Source: Mesorhabditis belari | Taxonomy: Eukaryota > Nematoda > Chromadorea > Rhabditida > Rhabditidae | DNA: 64,000 bases | Reading direction: 5' to 3' | NCBI GenBank assembly: GCA_958450365.1 | Contig: CAUEEP010000759.1 | Coordinates: 466,001-530,000 of the forward strand | Shown here: one piece after another, positions 9,350 to 19,473 of the stretch | Numbering within the stretch: the stretch's first letter is position 1 | Layout of the letters: each line of letters starts with the position of its first letter | Position numbers and translations under genes: made by a program | The notes under the pieces: generated by a model | Database searches by the model: none | What the model saw: the letters and a program-made list of their open reading frames with translations, nothing else | What the model was told of the DNA's origin: nothing

Positions 9350-10865
9350 ATGACACTAAAAATGTCAAACTCTTTCCTTTGTTTTGCATTTTTCTTTGGA
9401 ACAATCTTTTATTCAAATGCTTTGCATTGCCCAAATGAGTGGCAACAGTTTTTCAACGAATCCGCTTGTGTTCGTCTCCTGAAAACGCGTGCGTTTGCTT
9501 CTTTTACCCGGAAAAAATCTTATAGTTTTAGGGCTTAATTTAAAGTTTATAGTTTGTTTAGTTTGTAAATTGTAAATTGTGAATTGTAAATCCTTTTTAT
9601 TGTAGTAGAACTCGTGCTGGAAGTTCATAAATCTATTGGGTTGGTGAATTAAAAACTGCCGGACTTTGAACTAAAATTTATTCAACATAAAACCATGAAT
9701 TCATTGGAAATAATTTCCATTATTATTGACGACTTCTGCCCATTTTACAGGCAATTTGCGGATTCCTCTTTCGTAGTAGGATTTATGTAGGACAAATGGT
9801 TTGTGTGTGAGACAAGTGTGAGACTCAAAAATGGAGGACTGAAGATGTCCCAGTTTGAGCACTTTCTTCAAAAGAAACCCATCTTGGTGTCAATAGAAAA
9901 GTTGTAGAGAATCAAAAATTAGGCTTATAGCCAAATTTCCAAAAAGATACACTTAGTAGTTTCGCTTAAAATGCAAGTTTTGTGAAAATTCGTAAATTTG
10001 GCATTTCTGGAAAACCAGTTCTTGAATCGTTCTGAAAATTTGGATATAAGCTTCATTTTTGATTCTCTACAACTTTTCCATTGACACCAAGATGGGTTTC
10101 TTTTAAAGAAAGTGCTCAAACTGTCACATATGACAATAGCCGGCAGTTTTCAATTCAACAAGCCAATAGATGTAAAGTTTGAAGCCAGCAAAAAAAGTAA
10201 AGGTCACTGTTATCATTATCAGAATTTGAAAAAACTGTGAGGCAAAGGTAAAGAGATTATTAAGTAAGAATTGAGCTTTAGAAATCAGATCCATTCGCAC
10301 CTGGTGGCAAAAAGAGCAAAAAGGCAAAGAATCAATTCACCAACCCAATAAATCCTTTTTATTGTAGTAGAACTCGTGCTGGAAGTTCATAAATCTATTT
10401 AGCGCAAACTTTTTACAATCTCGCCAACTCGTGTGCATCACTCGAATCCTCACATCCAGTGAGAATCAAAAATGTCACAGCAAACACTTTTTTGAAAGGA
10501 TTAATTGTCTCAGGTATACATTTTTCATAATAATAATAATGTGATTTAGAGCTCAATGATGTTGAGCCGTTTATCAGCATTTGGAAGAAAGTTGGTAATG
10601 ATTGGACCTATTTTGATGGGAAACCGCTTGAATACGAATGTTGGGCACAAGGTGAGCAAAAAAAAGATTGTTGTAGAAGTTGTAGTAAGCAATTAAAGTT
10701 GTAGATGTTTGTGTAGATGTAGATTTACATTGGATCGCTTTTTCAGGTGAGCCCATTTCATCTCTAAACCACGACATTTGCGCTGTTATGAACTCGAAAG
10801 GAGAATGGAAGACGAGTGATTGCACAACGCCAAAACCCTACTTTTGCGCTTTCGAAATTAAGTAA
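9350..10865 (+). CDS. secreted C-type lectin, single CTLD, 156 aa
   Basis: Four exons join in phase 1 throughout: 9350-9488, 10403-10513, 10550-10651 and 10747-10865 (471 nt with TAA). Start choice: ATG 9350 or ATG 9362. Both precede a hydrophobic signal peptide (SFLCFAFFFGTIFYSNA). The CTLD follows: LHCPNEWQQFFNESACVRL, TFYNLANSCASLESSH, FISIWKKVGNDWTYFDGKP, YECWAQGEP, ICAVMNSKGEWKTSDC and PYFCAFE. The EPN/QPD and WND sugar-binding motifs are absent or altered, so the ligand is unclear. Intron 1 is 914 bp because a fold-back MITE (9636-10348) sits in it, between two copies of a 50-bp sequence. The second copy ends one base before the splice-acceptor AG. Confidence 0.9.
9588..9637. repeat. 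50-bp direct repeat, left copy
   Basis: Identical by eye to 10350-10399. It contains TTATTGTAGTAGAACTCGTG. The two copies flank the MITE at 9636-10348. Confidence 0.85.
9636..10348. mobile_element. fold-back MITE, family B, copy 1
   Basis: The ends read TTGGGTTGGTGAATTAAAAA and its inverse, with TA at both flanks (9634-9635 and 10349-10350). The interior is itself an imperfect palindrome around 9845-10115: GTAGAGAATCAAAAATTAGG pairs with a TGATTCTCTAC block. Other copies lie at 37858-38395 and 44248-44782. The mariner-type ends and TA target suggest mobilisation by a mariner transposase. Confidence 0.85.
10350..10399. repeat. 50-bp direct repeat, right copy
   Basis: Second copy of 9588-9637. 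It runs directly into the TTTAG acceptor of lectin exon 2. Confidence 0.85.
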
Positions 10866-11062
10866 TTGACGTAATCAGATAAACAAAATGTTTAATTATT
10901 TTTGAAATATTCAAAAGCAGAACAGAGACGAAAAGTTGACGTGCTAATCGTTTGGTAAGCACTGATCGAAACTGATTTTTGTTATTTGCTTGCTTATTTT
11001 TCAAATGCCCTCCAGAGTGTCCGTTTATTAGAACATTTCCGGATAGAAGCTTTACTACTAGA

Positions 11063-11491
11063 TCAAACATTTTGCGGAAAGCAAACCAGAGAACACAATT
11101 TTAAAATAACACAGGACACAAACACATCCACGTTTGCATATAAAGTGCATTTAGGCACCCCGAAATTTATTGTCATAATAGATTTAGTTATCAATCGATA
11201 GGCTGAATTGGAATCAATCGGTTTTTCGTGGAGTGCATGTAGAATTGCCGTCCGTGCGCTCCGGCATTGGCTGCAAACGCAGAAAAACGACTGAGCATCA
11301 TCGATTCGTCTTTCTTCACATTTCCCTATATTGCAAAGTTTTCCCATACATTCCCAGCCACAGTAGATATTGGAGAGGGTATCCCATTCGAGTGGGGCCA
11401 GATTTCGGAGAGCACATGAGCGGAGCTCGTTAAAAATCGAGACCTCTATAGGCTGACCGAATTGAATGATGATGAGCAAAAAAAGTAACAT
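11063..11491 (-). CDS. secreted cysteine-rich protein, CS-alpha-beta (defensin-like) spacing
   Basis: A 142-codon single-exon frame with ATG 11489-11491 lying directly behind an ATTCTTAG acceptor, as expected for a trans-spliced start. Residues 1-20 form a signal peptide (LLFLLIIIQF). Eight cysteines follow at about residues 26, 44, 48, 53, 58, 71, 73 and 76. Six of them fit the CS-alpha-beta scaffold: C44-x3-C48 (helix), G-K-C58 (gamma-core Gly-x-Cys) and C71-x-C73 (last strand). C53 and C76 would be an extra pair. Such folds are typical of invertebrate antimicrobial peptides, but ion-channel ligands and other roles exist too. The tail after residue 80 has two further cysteines (110 and 123) in unrelated spacing and may be partly intronic. 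Family assignment rests on spacing only. Confidence 0.55.
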   Translation of the reverse strand: MLLFLLIIIQFGQPIEVSIFNELRSCALRNLAPLEWDTLSNIYCGWECMGKLCNIGKCEERRIDDAQSFFCVCSQCRSARTAILHALHEKPIDSNSAYRLITKSIMTINFGVPKCTLYANVDVFVSCVILKLCSLVCFPQNV

Positions 11492-11512
11492 CTAAGAATT
11501 CACAGACAATCA

Positions 11513-11608
11513 AAACTATTGTTTTTTCATCAAATCGAATACAGAAGAGTAATAAGATACCTGACAAAACAGAACTCAATTTTTAGTTCAGAAAGGCTCA
11601 AAATTTCT
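11513..11608 (+). repeat. direct repeat, copy 2 of 2
   Basis: Pairs with 8690-8793. It ends just before the MITE at 11620. Confidence 0.8.
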
Positions 11609-11619
11609 TTCTAGTTCTA

Positions 11620-12140
11620 TTAGGTTGATGCATAAGTCTTTTCGTTTTTTTCGTACTTCTGTTAAAAAGTAACAAATTCACCAATTAATCTATAGTTTGC
11701 TCTATAAAAAAAGTGTTTTTTTGTTCAATTTGCATCTTTTTAAATCAATTTCGGTTCACTTTCAAGCAAATTCGAGAGTGAAAAACGCCTTTTTCGTAAA
11801 AATCTATAAAAAACTCTACGGAAAAATTGGCTGAATGAATTTCTCTGAAATTTTGGCGAAATATCAAACTTTTTTTTTCTCTATCTTTTATCTATTGACA
11901 CGAAGATAGGTTTTCTTTAGCTAAGGTGTCTAAACCGCATCATCGAGTTAGCCCTTTTTGACTACCCGACTTCATACTCTCAAGAAAATCCAGGCATAAA
12001 ATATTTTTAAACCCGCTTTAATGTTATTTTGCAGAAAAATAATTGGTTTTTCTAATGAAATCAACCGTAGTTTAATTGGTGCATTTGTTGGCTTGAAACG
12101 GCAGACGAAAAGGAACAAAAAGACTTATGCATCAACCTAA
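11620..12140. mobile_element. mariner-type MITE, TTAGGTTGATGCATAAGTCT ends
   Basis: Perfect-looking inverted ends (TTAGGTTGATGCATAAGTCT and its inverse) are flanked by TA at 11618-11619 and 12141-12142. There is no transposase frame inside. It is related to the copy at 45962-46855 and to a truncated piece at 36990-37165. Confidence 0.9.
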
Positions 12141-12714
12141 TAGTAATATGGAAAGTTTTAAAGTGATCATCTAAAGTGGCAAAAAGAAGAACGTTTTTTT
12201 CGATTTCGTGTTGTTTGAGTAGAATTTGGGTGGGAATTTCGTGCCTAAAAGATCCGATTTCACAACTCCACTGACTCCAGACTTTTCAACAAAGATTCGA
12301 TCGTAAAAAAATTAAGAACATTGTGCAATAGACAAACGATGATTGAGTGCAGAAATGGTTGATTCAAAAAAACTCAAATACAACACTTCATAAACAAGTT
12401 TAATCAGCAAATGATCAAAAAAAAACCCAAAAACCAATGACAATCAAGTCGTGTCATCAGACAGTCAATTCAGTGTTACTCATGTGTGTCATAAGCATGT
12501 GTGGGAGGGGATACATTCATTTCTCTCCGTCACAATCACATGAGCACTTTTTATCACAAAAGACGAAAGTTCAGAACAACAAACGCTCCTGTTCTCTTCC
12601 AAAGAGAAGATACAACCTCGTTAGAATGAATAAAGAGAAGAAAATAAAAGGTAGATAAGCCTAATTCAAAAACGCAGTCTAACATTTTTGGAATTCTATT
12701 TTTCCTCTAAAGAA
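12141..12714. other. intergenic, upstream of the His-rich gene
   Basis: No exon, RNA gene or repeat recognised. An acceptor-like AG precedes the next start, so trans-splicing is possible but not defined. Confidence 0.4.
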
Positions 12715-13327
12715 ATGAGCCACCACTACGAAAATCCCCACGAGAGCCACGAGACTTTCGCGCACTTTAAGCATACTTGGGAGGATCCGTTGTCCAATGA
12801 TCATACTCCAAACAATCCACCGGTAAGATTCTATCAGTCAATAAGGAATCAGATTGAGTTCGTTAATGTTAATCTGTTAATCTGTTAAATAATGTTAATC
12901 TCTTTGATAATTATCGTACTAAAAGATCAGAAAGATTACTATGGTTTAGTTTAGATAAAGGAGAGGCTCATTACTTATTGACTAACCTAATAGAATAGTT
13001 AGATCTCCTTTAGAAAAAGTTCACATTTAAAACTTATTCCCCATTTCCCTAACATTCTTTTTATAAAAGTGTGTAAAGTAAAAACGTTTGTATGAACAAG
13101 ATGCCAGAAATGACGAAATGACATTTCAAACTTGTTATTGATGAATGAATGAATTGATAGTTCGAGCATTCTCAATATCTCTTCTATAGAATCCGCACGT
13201 ACTTCCGCATATCGATCCGCACAAAAGTCACACCGCTTTTGCCAACTTTAAACACACCAACGAGGACCCGCTCTACAACGGGAATCCAGTCGAGCAACGC
13301 CATCATGCAGAGAAGTCGGCTTCTTAA
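12715..13327 (+). CDS. small His-rich protein with a duplicated motif, 81 aa
   Basis: Two exons, 12715-12822 and 13190-13327, joined in phase 0 (GTAAG donor, TATAG acceptor), ending TAA. The protein holds two copies of one motif: HESHETFAHFKHTWEDPL in exon 1 and HKSHTAFANFKHTNEDPL in exon 2. In both, a NNP- or NP-type tail follows. There is no signal peptide or membrane segment. The exon boundary falls between the repeats, as expected from exon duplication. I do not recognise the family. The many His residues could bind metal, but that is a guess. An AATAAA signal lies near 13503, about 175 bp after the stop. Confidence 0.75.
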
Positions 13328-14199
13328 CATCATTCGAACAGAACCTCAAAGCACTCATAATCTGAGACAATCTCAAATAGAACTTTTCCAGATCTACCTC
13401 ATCACATCATCATCTTCATCATGAGCATCACTAGCCGCATCAATCCCAAAATTGAAACCAAAAGTTGAATACTTTGATGAATCTATTTTTATCAAAACTG
13501 TAAATAAAAAACAAAAACAGAACAAGAATCCATATTCAAAAACTTTATAAAACAGTCCAAAAATGTGAAAAGCTATTGAGGGTTTGTTGCTGGAAACCAG
13601 GTAAACAGCATCTTAAATTTTAGCTGAGTAAAGCCAACGCAAAAATATTAAGTTTTCAATCCGTTAGGCATCTGAACTCACTTGCAAACACTCCAATCGG
13701 GCAACTGGTCGAGAATCCGCTAAAGATTGATTTATATAATGTTGTGTTGTTTTGATACTAAGAGAAAACAGTGAAGAAAGCTTTGAGTGATTGCCAATTT
13801 GCCGAAGCCGTCTATAAATCATTTATTCAACATCTACCTCATCATCTCCTGTATATCACTGTTTTTTACCTACAAGAATCCAACTCCAGCTGGTGCCTCA
13901 AAGACGAGCACAGAGCTGTTTCGATTCCATGCAAATAAATTCGATTTCAGCGTTTCTTCGTCAGCATTAGCTTGCAATGCTAATAGTGCGTTGAAATCTG
14001 GATTAGAATCTCTTTTAATAAAATAACAGATCCTTAATCTTCCCGATAAGTTTTCTCTTGATAGTGATCACTTAAATATGTACATATTGACTCCCGGTTC
14101 TTTAAATCTCGCATTAAAACGCCCAAAACTATAATATAAATGGTTAAATTGGTGAGTTATTATATTATGTTTGGTATAGGTTGATATGAGATGGCAGAA
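13328..14199. other. 3' flank and spacer
   Basis: Apart from the AATAAA near 13503, only short ORFs are seen. The plus-strand frame at 13787-14026 shows no motif. Confidence 0.4.
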
Positions 14200-14506
14200 A
14201 TCAGTCAAAAACTCACAAAGAAAAGTCCAAACTCGGTGAGTAGCGTGGATAAGCCTGAACATCCTGGTCCTCCCGTTAGCCACAGGATTGATCCTTGGAC
14301 TGTTTTGAGGTTCAAGAAACCTGCATTATGAAATGTTTTGTGTCAATTTCTTTCTCAAACCGATAATGAAGTTGACAATCTCCATTTACTCCAACCGAGT
14401 AAAAGCCCGAGTATTGGTTGAAGTTCACACGTTGATCGGGGAAATTTGTGATCAAAAACGGTACGATCAAACCAAGAAAGGCGAAAGTGATCGTAAATAA
14501 AAGCAT
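14200..14506 (-). pseudogene. serine carboxypeptidase (S10) N-terminal fragment
   Basis: From ATG 14504-14506 the minus strand encodes a signal-peptide-like start (MLLFTITFAFLGLIVPFLI), then QYSGFYSVGVNGDCQLHYRF. This matches the start of mature serine carboxypeptidases (QYSGYL...LHYWF). A different frame then carries [20 protein letters not shown], the oxyanion-hole motif WLNGGPGCSS of that family. The two are not joined by a usable intron (the only GT-AG pair is 21 nt and leads out of frame). The catalytic GESYAG, Asp and His blocks are absent downstream. It is therefore a broken remnant. Confidence 0.75.
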
Positions 14507-14810
14507 TTTTGGCCTCTCACCTCTAACCAAGTACAAGCGTACCAATTTTGGTGGTTTATTTTAAAAATTTTGAACCAAAGAATTTTGGTGGTTTGTTTAC
14601 AGAGTTTACTTTTCTAGAAATTGCTCAATTTTTGTTTTTCTCACCAATCACAATCAAAAGTTTGAGGTCGTCATTCCTTTTTTGCTTTGAAACGGCAGTC
14701 TTGCTCTGAAAGTTGAAAGATGCCATGATAGTATTACTACGATAAGCGATGATAGTATTCCTTGAATGAGTTTTTGCGATTAATTCATTTTATCTCTTAA
14801 TTTTATCATT

Positions 14811-15190
14811 TTATCTCTTGTTAAAATTTCTTTTAGAAATACTGAGTAAAGCCTCAAAGAAACCAAATAAACCAGGTTTCAAATCTTCCACAAAACGAGC
14901 GAATCGATGCGAATCGCCGACCGAGATCGACACCGCGTAGTAGTCGATATTGCCCCTCCAATAATAAGTGTAACTGGTTTTCCAAAAGTAGTACGACATA
15001 AGGAGCTAGGTTGATGGGCTGAAGTACTCGCTATCGTAGCAAACGTAGCCAAGGTTTCGATGTTTTCGTTGCTTACTGTAAAAAAGCAATTTTAAAAGAA
15101 ATTCCCCTCACTTGTGCCGATTTCAACACGATAACCGACCAACGGGAAAGTGGCCAAAGGAATGGAAAGAACAAAACGCTCGACCTTTGT
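14811..15190 (-). other. coding-like stretch, unresolved
   Basis: The minus strand shows two open segments joined by a plausible GTGAGG...TTACAG intron (about 15063-15107): FVLSIPLATFPLVGYRVEIG, then a frame that stays open to about 14880. Other frames are also partly open (SYYFWKTSYTYYWRG). No family is recognised. It may be a decayed gene neighbouring the carboxypeptidase remnant. Confidence 0.25.
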
Positions 15191-15202
15191 TTATTAGGTT
15201 GT

Positions 15203-15420
15203 CAACTAAATAACCGGACTTTTTTTACTAAAAATTGGTTTTAAAAATGTTGAATGCACCAAATGAAGTACGGTTTGCACCATTGGAAAGACCTATATTT
15301 CCTCCGCAAAATGGTTGTTGACAATTTAGATAAGCCTTAGTTTTTGGGGTTTTTCCGAAGTGCAAAAACGAGTAGGCAACATTGGCGAGAATCGACGGTT
15401 GACAACTTTTTTGATGGGGA
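15203..15420 (+). mobile_element. mariner-type terminus, truncated
   Basis: A TTAGGTTGTCAACTAAATAA end follows TA, like the mariner termini elsewhere in the window. I find no opposite end, so it is a one-ended fragment. The interior is non-coding by eye. Confidence 0.5.
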
Positions 15421-15523
15421 CTGACACTAAGTTTCTATGTTAAAGAAAAATCAATCTCTGTTACATTTTCAGTAAAATCCATCCAGCTATTTTCTATAAA
15501 TTTAAAGTTATTCAGAACGCCGG

Positions 15524-15592
15524 CGGGATTGAACCCTTGACCTCACGACTAAGATACAGGGCTCCTAGCCAGTCGGCCATGGCGGCGTTATA
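15524..15592 (-). repeat. tRNA-like sequence
   Basis: Minus strand: GCCGCCATGGCCGACTGGCT (A box) and GGGTTCAATCCC (B box). The region between resembles that of the SINE head at 46370 (TATCTTAGTC versus TATCTTAATC). Acceptor and T stems are only partly paired, so a tRNA-derived repeat is more likely than a working tRNA. Confidence 0.5.
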
Positions 15593-15599
15593 TGATCAA

Positions 15600-16847
15600 A
15601 AATCCTTTTTAGAACTTTTGTTCAAACCAAAATGCAGAAAAAACAACACAGAACAGCTGTTTTCAAAGTTCGTTCCATAATTTTTTCGCACCCTGTATTA
15701 CCTAATATTACGGTCTATAATAATCTTACCCCACCAAATTCTCAAATCAAAACTCGAATAGCCTACGCGATGAAAATCGCTTTGTTTTCTCTCGGCCAGC
15801 TGCGAGATTGCTCTGTTGTGACTCTTTTCTCGCAAATTCTGCCACCTACAATGAATCGTTTTGCCGGCGGTCACAAGGTGTCAATCTTCTCCTTCCCCCC
15901 TTTTGACCCTCATTGACACATCAAATTCCATTGTTCTATGTTTTGATCTTTTCTCAAGGGTAATCCTTTTGGTACTTGCGAACCAATTAACAACAAAATT
16001 CATCGAATTTGAATAAGATTTTTGTCATGCAAAATTGGTTACAAGTGAAAACGATAACGATTTTGCTGTGTCTTCCACTGTGCACTTATTTCTGGCGAAA
16101 CACGATGGGTTACGTAGCGAAAAAATTTCTCGCCAACTTCATTTTGTCAAAAACACTTCAATTGCTTAGACTCGTTTAACTCCGACTCGTTGACTTGTTT
16201 AACTCGTTGCGTTGCACATATCACTATTGGTCATCATTGCTCACTTTTTTGAAATGTCCGTTCCTTATTCCCAGCTCCCTTCTCACTTTTTCCCTTCACA
16301 AAAGTGCCCTTTTCCTCTCACCGATAGGCCATTCACCGGATATCGATTGATCTCTGCCTCCCCTTCTCTCTTTTCCATTTCCCATATATTTTTTTCTAAG
16401 AAACGTGTGTTCCAGGACGGTTTTGCCATGTTTTGCAAATTTTTCGATCTTGTGGTCAAAATTTTCCTAGCGTTTGTGCCAAAAAGGCCAAAATTTTGAG
16501 CTGTTGACCGTTTTTCGGTTTAGAACTTTCTGGAAATAGTGAAACTTGTGATTTTATTCTTCTTAGCTTGAGCAATTACATATCTAGAGATGTAAATTTA
16601 CACGTTTACTCCTGTTTTCCTTTATTTATGCGCTTTTTTGAGACAATTGGCGGCTGTTTTCCTCCAAAAGCGCCCAACTGTTGACAATTCTGCTACGTCT
16701 TACGCTAGGTTATTCCCCCCCGCGCGCGCCTGCCTGTTTTCTTTTCGTAAGCCGACTTCTAACTTGTTTATTTTCTTTTTTGCTTACGCTATCTACTTAT
16801 TTACTCGTTTTCATTTAGAAACGACGCGGCTACAATTACGAAGCGAA
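15600..16847. other. upstream region of the headcase gene
   Basis: No exon could be tied to the headcase gene. TTTCATTTAG at about 16809-16818, just before ATG 16848, could be a trans-splice acceptor. Confidence 0.35.
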
Positions 16848-19465
16848 ATGGGACGACGACCTGATAGCAAGCGAGCCGTGACGAAGGTGATTTTTAGAAC
16901 TTTTAAAAATTTAACAGGACCTTTCTCTGGTTTAGCTATACTTGTAGTATCAGTTATGTAAGACTGAAACTTAAATCTAACGTTCCGTGCACTTTACTAG
17001 GCCTCTCGGTTATGTTAAAATGATTTGAAAACTAATTTAGTGACAATTTCTTAGCTATCATATAGAAATATTTTTTCTTTTAGGATGCTCGAACATCCCC
17101 CTCACCCCGGCCGACACCACGAACTAGACGAGGGCCACCACCGAAGATCGGGTGCCCAATACCGGAGCCACTCGACTGCCTTGTTGGTGAGTTGATTTCT
17201 TACGATTGTAAGAGACTAAAAGTTATTCTAATGGTTCAAATGAACTTTTTATTTTAGGAGCACTAGTCGGAGAGGATGAAGAGGGGCGAATGTTGTGCTG
17301 TACGAATCCTGCTTGCCCACACATGACCACACTAGTGCACGATCGATGTATGGATGCATTCGAGGAGCATCTTGTTAAAATTCTACAAAACTCTGGTGAG
17401 CCTTTTTTGGTTTTGTGAAAACTATTTTATGCTTAGGTTCTGCTCGTGGCTGGACCGATGGACAACGACGACAGAATTTATGGGAGAAAAAAGGGCAAGC
17501 GCTTGTAGGAAAAGTTTGCAGGTTAGTTTTTTACACTTCTACACTAGTTTCATAAATTAAAGCAAGGTGCATTAGCTTGGTTTTACTATATATTTGTGTT
17601 TAGATGTCGATGTGGGGGTGGAGTTGTTGTTCGTGATGAAAATCATGACACTGCTCGAGAGGTATAAGGTTATTTTAAAGTTTAGTTGATTGATTTTATT
17701 TAGAAACGAGAAAAGCAAGCACTTGAAGCGCAAAAAGGAATAAAGAAGAAGCGGGTGAAACGAGAAAGCGGCCTTCCACGACTCAACTATGGGACGAAAG
17801 GACAAACACTGTTCCCCGAGCCAAGAGCCAAAGGAAGAACACAACTTCCATCGGAATCTGAATCGGAAATTTCTTCATTTACAAGCGAGGTGACAATTTT
17901 CACATTGCCTATATTCATTCACGTCTTTAGTATGTTGCATCAAGACGTGAATCAATGGCTTTGTACAAGGATACTGAGGGTTGGGCCACTTCAAGTTTAA
18001 ATGGAACAAGTTTGTGATAATTTTATTTATTAACGTTTTTCCTTTCCAGATTTCCATGACTCAGTTGATGAGACGGGCGACGAATATTACAAGTTCAACA
18101 CTCCACCACCATCAGCCGTGAAACGAACATTCTCAGACGCAACTCAACATCGATCATTGACAACGCCGCTTACGGTTCAAACAGAGGTTTAATTTTCTGG
18201 TGAAAAAGACCTAATCAAAAATTTAGAATATCACTCCAGCCAGTGGACGCCATATGATGAGATCAAGTTGTGGAGGTGTGGACAGCGGCATTGAGATAAA
18301 GAGTGGAGCAACTTCTGTGTCTGGCGGTGATGCATGTACTCCAACTGGGTCGGCGCAAAACAGCCCACCCGGACACAGCAACATTTTCTATGTAAGTTAC
18401 TTTTATTTTAGTTCAAAATGAATTTGAAGATTTTGTGCCAATATATATAAATATCTAGGCCGCACCGTGCACAACACGACACGGCCGACGATTTCAAACT
18501 GAGATCGCACGAAACAAGGTTCTTTTGTTAACGAAATTTATTCAAAGAAAGATTTGCTGACTAATTTTTTAATTCAGCCATCAAAATCGCCACCAATTGT
18601 GCCCGGAGGAACACCAGCTTGGCGTCCACTTACGCCTTTATTGCCACCTATCACTGGGGGAGGATTCGATACTTTATTGGTAAGAATAAATGCGCTCATT
18701 GTAGTCAACTTTTAGGAGGGACCACCTGCACCATTGTCGCCATTAGAAGAGATAATGCGAGGACTATCACAATATACGGCAAAGGGAGACTCGACGATGA
18801 TTGATTCTGCCTTCGCTCGAGTCAAACCTACCACTGTTTGCGATTCTTCACCACTCAGCGGAAGGTTGGCATCTTTGAAAGCATTAATTGGCTGTGATTG
18901 TCACAGTCTCTGTTTTTAGGCTCTCGATGGACCGTCCACCGGCTATCCCAGCATTGATGTCTCTACAAATGACGCCACCTCCTGAATTTGTCGAACGACA
19001 CCCATTGTTTACGGAAGACGGATTGCCCTCCTTCTCGCCAGTCTCTCACATCGGATTCACCAACTGCTCGAATAAAGCAGGCGTAAGCATTTGTCTGTAA
19101 TAGAGTTATTGGCTTTGTTTTAGTATTCACGGCTTAATCCAGCTCACCCAGTTTCGATTAGCAAAAAGATCACTGGAGGAAGCCACTTTGAGACCGCAAC
19201 TTCAAACGAACCAAATGTTTGCCTTCTTTCAATGCGTTTGTATTGTTGTTTTAGTCTACTTCTGAAAGGCGCTCGGTGACACCAATCAATTGGGAGGATG
19301 AGGTAGTTGATATAATATGGAGGTTCAAGTTTTACTTTGCTTTAGTTGCCTCCTGAATGGGCCAATGCGGACACGATACCTCGCTACCATTTGTTTGGTG
19401 GTTTCTCTTCATTCATGTTAGGCGAGACGATCTTTGGACAATCGAGTCTTCCTGGGCATTGGTGA
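16848..19465 (+). CDS. headcase (HECA) family protein, 574 aa
   Basis: Sixteen exons: 16848-16886, 17084-17186, 17258-17395, 17437-17521, 17604-17661, 17704-17889, 17931-18009, 18050-18186, 18227-18391, 18459-18518, 18578-18679, 18716-18864, 18920-19082, 19124-19216, 19255-19302 and 19346-19465. All phases agree (1725 nt). Headcase proteins are cytoplasmic regulators of differentiation and growth in animals. Diagnostic blocks are CCTNPACPHMTTLVHDRCMD followed by RGWTDGQRRQNLWEKKG and GKVCRCRCGGG, matching the Cys-rich N-terminal headcase domain. The middle is Ser/Pro-rich with many SP and TP sites. The C-terminus is IPRYHLFGGFSSFMLGETIF. The start follows a basic MGRRPDSKRAVTK exon. Introns are about 40-200 bp. 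A strong donor AG|GTGAGT lies 8 nt after the stop (see findings). Confidence 0.9.
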
Positions 19466-19473
19466 ACAAATAG

